From Clostridium sp. 1001271st1 H5 (GTDB lineage Bacteria; Bacillota; Clostridia; Lachnospirales; Lachnospiraceae), in the NCBI RefSeq assembly GCF_005845215.1, contig NZ_SPHO01000010.1:186001-250000 (forward strand): a stretch of DNA of 64,000 bases. The letters are read 5' to 3'. The position numbers and the translations under genes were made by a program. Positions 59,894 through 64,000 of the stretch are shown piece by piece (the stretch's first letter is position 1; the number at the start of each line of letters is the position of its first letter). Below the pieces are notes generated by a model. That model saw only the letters and a list, made by a program, of their open reading frames with translations. It ran no database searches and was not told the origin of the DNA.

Positions 59894-60493
59894 TTACTTA
59901 AGCACATCTTCCAGGGCTTTCTTCATCGCCCTCAATGCCTTCCCCCTGTGGCTGATTTCATTCTTCTGCTCCATGGTGATTTCAGCGGATGTCCTGCCGA
60001 ACTCAGGCAGATAGAGGATTGGGTCATACCCAAAGCCTCCGTTTCCGGCCGGCTCCCCGGCAATAAGCCCCTCCATCACAGCCTCTGTGTGGAGCACCCG
60101 GCCGTCCGGCAGCATGGCTGCAATGTTGCACACAAACCGGGCGCTGCGCTCCCGGCCCTCTGCATCCTTAAGGCGCTCTATGATACTGCGGTTCTTAACC
60201 TCATAGGGCGTATCCTCACCCAGATAACGGGCGGAATAGATACCGGGCTCCCCGCCGATATAATCCACCACCAGTCCGGAGTCATCCGCCAGTACAATAT
60301 CTCCGGTCAGATTCCACACAGCCCTTGCCTTAATCTCGGCATTTTCCCCAAACGTGGCTCCATCCTCCACGATTTCCGGTTCAGCGCCCGCTTCCTTCAT
60401 GGAAAGTATGGGAAGCCCCAAATCAGCCAGTATAAGGCGGATTTCCCGCATCTTCCCTTCATTACCCGTTGCAAATATGATTCTGTGTCCCAT
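59894..60493 (-). CDS. rdgB: XTP/dITP diphosphatase (HAM1/RdgB)
   Basis: This protein of about 199 residues removes non-canonical purine nucleotides (ITP, XTP, dITP) by releasing pyrophosphate. IIFATGNEGKMREI is the nucleotide-binding start; LADDSGLVVDYIGGEPGIYSAR is the signature, and GGFGYDPILYLPEFG and MEQKNEISHRGKALR complete the family motifs. ATG 60491-60493 follows AGAGGG; a TTG two codons earlier is possible. It is followed closely by the phosphodiesterase gene, a common pairing in Clostridia. Confidence 0.95.
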   Translation of the reverse strand: MGHRIIFATGNEGKMREIRLILADLGLPILSMKEAGAEPEIVEDGATFGENAEIKARAVWNLTGDIVLADDSGLVVDYIGGEPGIYSARYLGEDTPYEVKNRSIIERLKDAEGRERSARFVCNIAAMLPDGRVLHTEAVMEGLIAGEPAGNGGFGYDPILYLPEFGRTSAEITMEQKNEISHRGKALRAMKKALEDVLK

Positions 60494-60555
60494 GTCCAAA
60501 GCCCTCTGCCTTCTGTTCCTGTATTATTCCTTTGTTATTCTCAGTTATTTCTTTG

Positions 60556-62070
60556 TTATTCCTTTGTATATGCCTTCAGGCACAGGTTGCAGGACTGTGT
60601 TTCCTCCACATGTTCCCACACCTTTCCGTCATGGCTCAGATACCCTTCGCCGTCCCTCAGGTCCACCTGGGCAATGCCGTCCCCGGCATCGTATTCAATG
60701 GCCACCGGATGTACGGTTCCCGGCGTTATTATTTTAACTATTATAGCAAATTTTTCGTTGTCCTCCAAGGGGATTTTTTTATCCAATGGAATCGTATAAT
60801 AACCTGCATTGTCCAGTCTGCCCTTTGCCAGGAAAATCCGCTTACCCAGGGCGTCCTCCATTTCCCCGGCTCCTGCATCCGGCAGGTTACGGGCCACATA
60901 CAGCTCGTACTCCGTATTCCTGTCCGTTGCATAGAAGCCTGCGGCGGCCAGGTTTTCTCCCATGCCGGCCCTGTATGCATTGGCAAACCAGGCTTCATCC
61001 TGTCCGTAGCCAATCTGTCCCACCCATCCGCACAAATCGCTCTGATAGATGCGGTCATAATTGTCCACCGGCTCCACGCCTGTGTATACAATATTATGGA
61101 CACCGATATTGCTGTCAAAGTAGGATACATAAAAGTATCCCTGGTCCCCGAAATCCTCTCCCCAGCTGTTGGTGCAGATAAAGGCGCCGTCCCCGGCCAG
61201 GTCCATATTAAAATTCTCCCTGGAATAATCGTCGTCCCATCCCACAATGACAGAATCGTGGTTCGGCTTCTCGCTTCCAATGTAACAATAGGAATTGGTT
61301 TCCCTGTTATAGTACACGGACTGGCTCTGATAATCCCTCATGGATGTATACAGAGAACTCTGGACTCCCCCTCTCAGGTACACAGCCCGTTTAATGGCCT
61401 CGTAATCTTTGGAAGGCAGGACCTGAATCTCCTGTACATGGACACTGGGCGTAAGACCGTCCGGCGAAACTCCGTCCCCATATGGGTCCTGGGATTCCAG
61501 CACAGGGCCCTGCCAGGCCAGCAGATAGGCCATGGACATGGTGTACTCACCGCCCTCGTCCTGTCCCAGAAGAAAACTGTTGTGCATGGACATATGGTCC
61601 ACTGCAAAGGTCATGGGTTTTCCCGGAAGCAGGGAGGACTCCAGGGCTGTCAGGGAAGCAAATGCCCAGCAGGTTCCCAGGGACCCCTGGTTTCCAATCT
61701 GGGGCGCCCTTCCTGTCTTCCGGTAGTCATAGGCCGAAGGAAGCTTCACATTTACCATATCCCGTCTGTCCCACCGGTATTGGCTGCCCGTACCGCTGCC
61801 CGGTGCCGTTGCGCCGCCCTGTCCCGGGGCATTGGTACCAGTATCTGTTTCCCGTGGGCCTGCTTCAAAACCGCCTGTCCCGGAGGGGTTCCGTATTCCG
61901 TCAGATTCCTGTGACCCATCAGGGGTTTGAAGTCCCTCCCTATTCTGTGTCTCAGCCGGGTCCGCCCCATAGCCGCATGCGGCCGTACCCAGCGCAGCTG
62001 TGACAGCCAGAAGCAGGACGGCTGCCCTTTTTCTTATTCCATTCCGTATTATATCTGATACAACAACCAT
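60556..62070 (-). CDS. Secreted C1 (papain-like) cysteine peptidase, lipoprotein
   Basis: The protein of about 504 residues has a lipoprotein signal ending TAAC (Cys32), a Gly/Thr/Pro-rich linker of about 70 residues, a C1A catalytic domain, and a C-terminal beta-rich lectin-like domain (about 350-500). Active-site residues are Cys134 in QGSLGTCWAFAS with the Gln of the oxyanion hole in IGNQGS, His in PNHDSVIVGWDDDY, and Asn in CTNSWGEDFGDQGYFYVSY. It should act at the cell surface on proteins or peptides. ATG 62068-62070 follows AGAGGG and overlaps nothing except the close end of the methyltransferase gene upstream. Confidence 0.88.
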   Translation of the reverse strand: MVVVSDIIRNGIRKRAAVLLLAVTAALGTAACGYGADPAETQNREGLQTPDGSQESDGIRNPSGTGGFEAGPRETDTGTNAPGQGGATAPGSGTGSQYRWDRRDMVNVKLPSAYDYRKTGRAPQIGNQGSLGTCWAFASLTALESSLLPGKPMTFAVDHMSMHNSFLLGQDEGGEYTMSMAYLLAWQGPVLESQDPYGDGVSPDGLTPSVHVQEIQVLPSKDYEAIKRAVYLRGGVQSSLYTSMRDYQSQSVYYNRETNSYCYIGSEKPNHDSVIVGWDDDYSRENFNMDLAGDGAFICTNSWGEDFGDQGYFYVSYFDSNIGVHNIVYTGVEPVDNYDRIYQSDLCGWVGQIGYGQDEAWFANAYRAGMGENLAAAGFYATDRNTEYELYVARNLPDAGAGEMEDALGKRIFLAKGRLDNAGYYTIPLDKKIPLEDNEKFAIIVKIITPGTVHPVAIEYDAGDGIAQVDLRDGEGYLSHDGKVWEHVEETQSCNLCLKAYTKE

Positions 62071-62081
62071 TGGCAGCCCTC

Positions 62082-63245
62082 TCAATTTGTACCGTTCTCC
62101 TGGCTGCGCCTGGGTGGCTTTGGCCCCATGAACTGATAAAAGTAGGTTTTCAGCATGCCGTTGTATATCTTCCTGTTTTTGTCCGCCTTCCGTCCAATAT
62201 ACTTCTGTGCGTCTTCATAGGAAGTAATGAGATACATGGACCAGGCGTCCAGGGCTTCAAAGCGCTCCCCTATCTCCCGGTATAGTGCGGGAAGGTTCGC
62301 CTTTTCCTCAATCCTCTCGCCGTAGGGCGGATTGGAAATGATAAAGCCGTACTTCTTAGGATGGCTCAGCGCGCTGACCGGGCGCTGCTGGAAGTGAATC
62401 ATGTGGTCCACCCCGGCTGACTGGGCATTGGACCTGGCGGCCTTTATAATGTCGCCGTCCACGTCATATCCCTGGATGTCCGCCTGAACATCCCCGTCCA
62501 CCAGGTCATTGGCCTCGTCCATGGCCTCGTACCAACACTTGCGCTTGATAACATTCTTCCACTCCTCAGCCAGAAAAGAACGGTTCATGCCCGGCGCCAT
62601 ATTGGCCGCCATCATGGCCGCCTCAATGGGAAAAGTACCGCTTCCGCAGAAGGGGTCCACCAGGATTCTGTCCCGGTTCCAGGGTGTAAGGAGAATCAGG
62701 GCAGCCGCCAGGGTCTCCGTAATGGGGGCTTTGCTGGTCAGTGTCCTGTACCCGCGCTTGTGCAGTGATTCTCCGCTGGTATCAATGCCGACTGTCACCA
62801 CATCCTTGTAAAGGAACACCCTCAGCGGATAGCTGGCTCCGTTTTCAGGGAACCAGGTAACCCCATAACGGTTTTTCAGCCGTTCCACCATGGCCTTTTT
62901 CATAATGGACTGTATATCCGACGGGCTGAACAGCTTGCTCTTGATGGAGGACGCCTTTGCAACCCAGAACTTCCCGTCTTCCGGTATGAAGTCCTCCCAC
63001 GGAATATCCCTGGTGCCCTGAAACAGCTCCTCAAAGGTTTCCGCCTTAAAGCTTCCCGCCTTGAGAAGCACTCTCTCTGCCGTGCGGAGGAACACATTGG
63101 CACGGCAAATAGCCTCGTCATCTCCTATAAACGTAACGCGGCCGTCCTCCACCAGGGATATCTCATATCCCAGGTCCAATATTTCTTTCTTAAGTACTGC
63201 CTCCAGCCCAAAATGGCAGGGGGCAGTCAATTCGAATGTTTTCAA
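62082..63245 (-). CDS. THUMP-domain 23S rRNA methyltransferase (RlmL N-domain/YpsC-like)
   Basis: The 387-residue protein has an N-terminal THUMP RNA-binding domain (ELTAPCHFGLEAVLKKEILD) and a Rossmann methyltransferase domain with LVDPFCGSGTFPIEAAMMA and the catalytic NPPYGER. It matches the RlmKL N-terminal half and Firmicute YpsC proteins, which make N2-methylguanosine in 23S rRNA. Cytosolic, housekeeping. The specific target base was not confirmed from sequence. Confidence 0.92.
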   Translation of the reverse strand: MKTFELTAPCHFGLEAVLKKEILDLGYEISLVEDGRVTFIGDDEAICRANVFLRTAERVLLKAGSFKAETFEELFQGTRDIPWEDFIPEDGKFWVAKASSIKSKLFSPSDIQSIMKKAMVERLKNRYGVTWFPENGASYPLRVFLYKDVVTVGIDTSGESLHKRGYRTLTSKAPITETLAAALILLTPWNRDRILVDPFCGSGTFPIEAAMMAANMAPGMNRSFLAEEWKNVIKRKCWYEAMDEANDLVDGDVQADIQGYDVDGDIIKAARSNAQSAGVDHMIHFQQRPVSALSHPKKYGFIISNPPYGERIEEKANLPALYREIGERFEALDAWSMYLITSYEDAQKYIGRKADKNRKIYNGMLKTYFYQFMGPKPPRRSQENGTN

Positions 63246-63275
63246 TGAATTTTCCTCTCAATCAGCCTCTCTTTT

Positions 63276-63833
63276 TTACAGCTTCAGTTCCTTAACCAGT
63301 TCACCCTCCAGAGTCCGTATAGAAAATACGCCATCCTCCAGCATGGCATAGGTGTTGGGATTACCTCCCTTTGGAATGGACACAGAACCTGGATTTAACA
63401 CAGCAATGCGCCCGCATCCCTCCGCCTCCATCATCTCGGCCTTCAGCAGATGGGTATGTCCGTGGACCAGGATGTCACCGTCCTGCAATGGCGGAAGGCG
63501 GTCCTGATTGTATACATGTCCGTGGGTGACATAGAAAGCCCTTCCGTCAAATACCAGAAGACCGTAGTCAGCCAGTATGGGGAACTCCAGAACCATCTGG
63601 TCCACCTCTGTGTCGCAGTTTCCCCTGATTGCATAAATCTGGTTTTTAAGGGGATTCAGCATAGCAATCACTTCCTTGGGCGCATACTCCCTGGGCAGGT
63701 CATTGCGGGGACCGTGATACAGGATGTCTCCCAGAATTACAAGCCGTCCAGCTCCTGATTGACTGTATATATCCAGCATCTTCCTGCAATAATATGCAGA
63801 ACCGTGTATATCAGATGCAAACATTATCTTCAT
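63276..63833 (-). CDS. yfcE: YfcE family phosphodiesterase
   Basis: The 185-residue metallophosphoesterase has SDIHGSAYYC, VILGDILYHGPRNDLP (the YfcE-specific loop), IRGNCDTEVDQM, THGHVYN and LVHGHTHLLKAE. This is closer to E. coli YfcE in length and in the LYHGPRN segment than the gene at 59374. Its ATG is at 63831-63833. It lies between the methyltransferase and the rhodanese-domain gene. Confidence 0.93.
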   Translation of the reverse strand: MKIMFASDIHGSAYYCRKMLDIYSQSGAGRLVILGDILYHGPRNDLPREYAPKEVIAMLNPLKNQIYAIRGNCDTEVDQMVLEFPILADYGLLVFDGRAFYVTHGHVYNQDRLPPLQDGDILVHGHTHLLKAEMMEAEGCGRIAVLNPGSVSIPKGGNPNTYAMLEDGVFSIRTLEGELVKELKL

Positions 63834-63868
63834 GGGTCTGTCTCCTCTAAAATAGAATAATCACGTTT

Positions 63869-64000
63869 CTATTCTAAAGCCGAAAGCGGCCTTCTGTCAA
63901 TGTATTTCCCCCTGTAATTCAACATTCCGCCCGCCAGGTCCACGGCATGATAACCCATCCTCCACAGGTCCCGGCAGACCACCATGCTCTTGGCCCCCCT
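63869..64000 (-). CDS. C-terminus of a rhodanese-like domain protein (partial)
   Basis: The last 43 codons and a TAG stop (63869-63871) are visible; the gene enters from the right edge. The peptide holds RGAKSMVVCRDLWRMGYHA followed by VDLAGGMLNYRGKY, matching the final helix and the L-GG-xxxW-type end of rhodanese sulfur-transfer domains. The active-site Cys lies beyond the window. It may be a stand-alone rhodanese or the end of a larger protein. Confidence 0.65.
   Translation of the reverse strand, partial: RGAKSMVVCRDLWRMGYHAVDLAGGMLNYRGKYIDRRPLSALE

Overview
The window reads as chromosomal DNA of an anaerobic, gut-type member of the Bacillota, most likely Lachnospiraceae near Enterocloster. 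This is inferred from moderately high GC, AGGAGG-type ribosome sites, TTGACA/TATAAT promoters, a PduL-type acyltransferase, many oligopeptide importers and peptidases, and a mannose-family PTS. No phage, insertion sequence or CRISPR array was seen. Both edges cut genes: the N-terminus of a dicarboxylate-type symporter at the left and the C-terminus of a rhodanese-domain protein at the right.

Layout. 1-2.7 kb: RmlD-like reductase, then a translationally coupled small alarmone synthetase and acetamidase-family gene. 2.8-11.1 kb (minus): a peptide-scavenging operon (Dpp-type ABC importer, M55 D-aminopeptidase, M42 aminopeptidase, class-I glutamine-amidotransferase-like hydrolase), divergent from a degenerate NtrC-like regulator and followed by a DmpA-type D-aminopeptidase. 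14.6 kb: tRNA-Gln. 14.8-32.2 kb (minus): a 17-kb set of tightly packed genes: NCS2 nucleobase-type permease, lipoate ligase, two-subunit molybdenum hydroxylase, SDR, a full-length homolog of archaeal methenyl-tetrahydromethanopterin cyclohydrolase (Mch), E1 alpha, E1 beta and E2 of a 2-oxo-acid/acetoin-type dehydrogenase, amidohydrolase, RibD/DHFR-like reductase, E3, an ABM-fold protein, a metallo-beta-lactamase-fold hydrolase, PduL and a MATE exporter. A flavodoxin-like Fe-S flavoprotein and a LacI regulator lie upstream. 34.6-34.8 kb: tRNA-Arg and tRNA-His. 35-45.2 kb: a second peptide module (LD-carboxypeptidase, Opp importer) divergent from alanine racemase, M20 amidohydrolase and a second M55 D-aminopeptidase. 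45.3-53 kb: four-carbon acid-sugar catabolism (PdxA2, KdgT, glycerate kinase, LarA-like, DUF1537 kinase) divergent from a PrpR-like regulator. 53.2-58.8 kb: mannose-family PTS with a fused IIC-IID protein, an M24 peptidase and a PRD regulator. 59.1-64 kb: tRNA-Gly and tRNA-Pro, then housekeeping genes (two YfcE phosphodiesterases, RdgB, a secreted C1 peptidase, a THUMP methyltransferase).

The most striking region is 14.8-32.2 kb. Its genes fit uptake of a nitrogen heterocycle (purine, pterin or similar), hydroxylation, deamination, reduction and ring opening, oxidation of a side chain to acyl-CoA by a lipoate-dependent complex made with its own lipoate ligase, conversion to acyl-phosphate by PduL, and export by MATE. 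An Mch homolog without any other tetrahydromethanopterin gene in view, behind a nested-hairpin leader that I cannot assign to a known riboswitch class, makes this the best candidate for an undescribed pathway. The substrate is inference only.

Two modules (2.8-14.5 kb and 35-45 kb) share a theme: import of short peptides and enzymes that act on D-amino-acid or gamma-glutamyl linkages, as in muropeptides. Both AAA-type regulators lack the sigma-54 contact loop.
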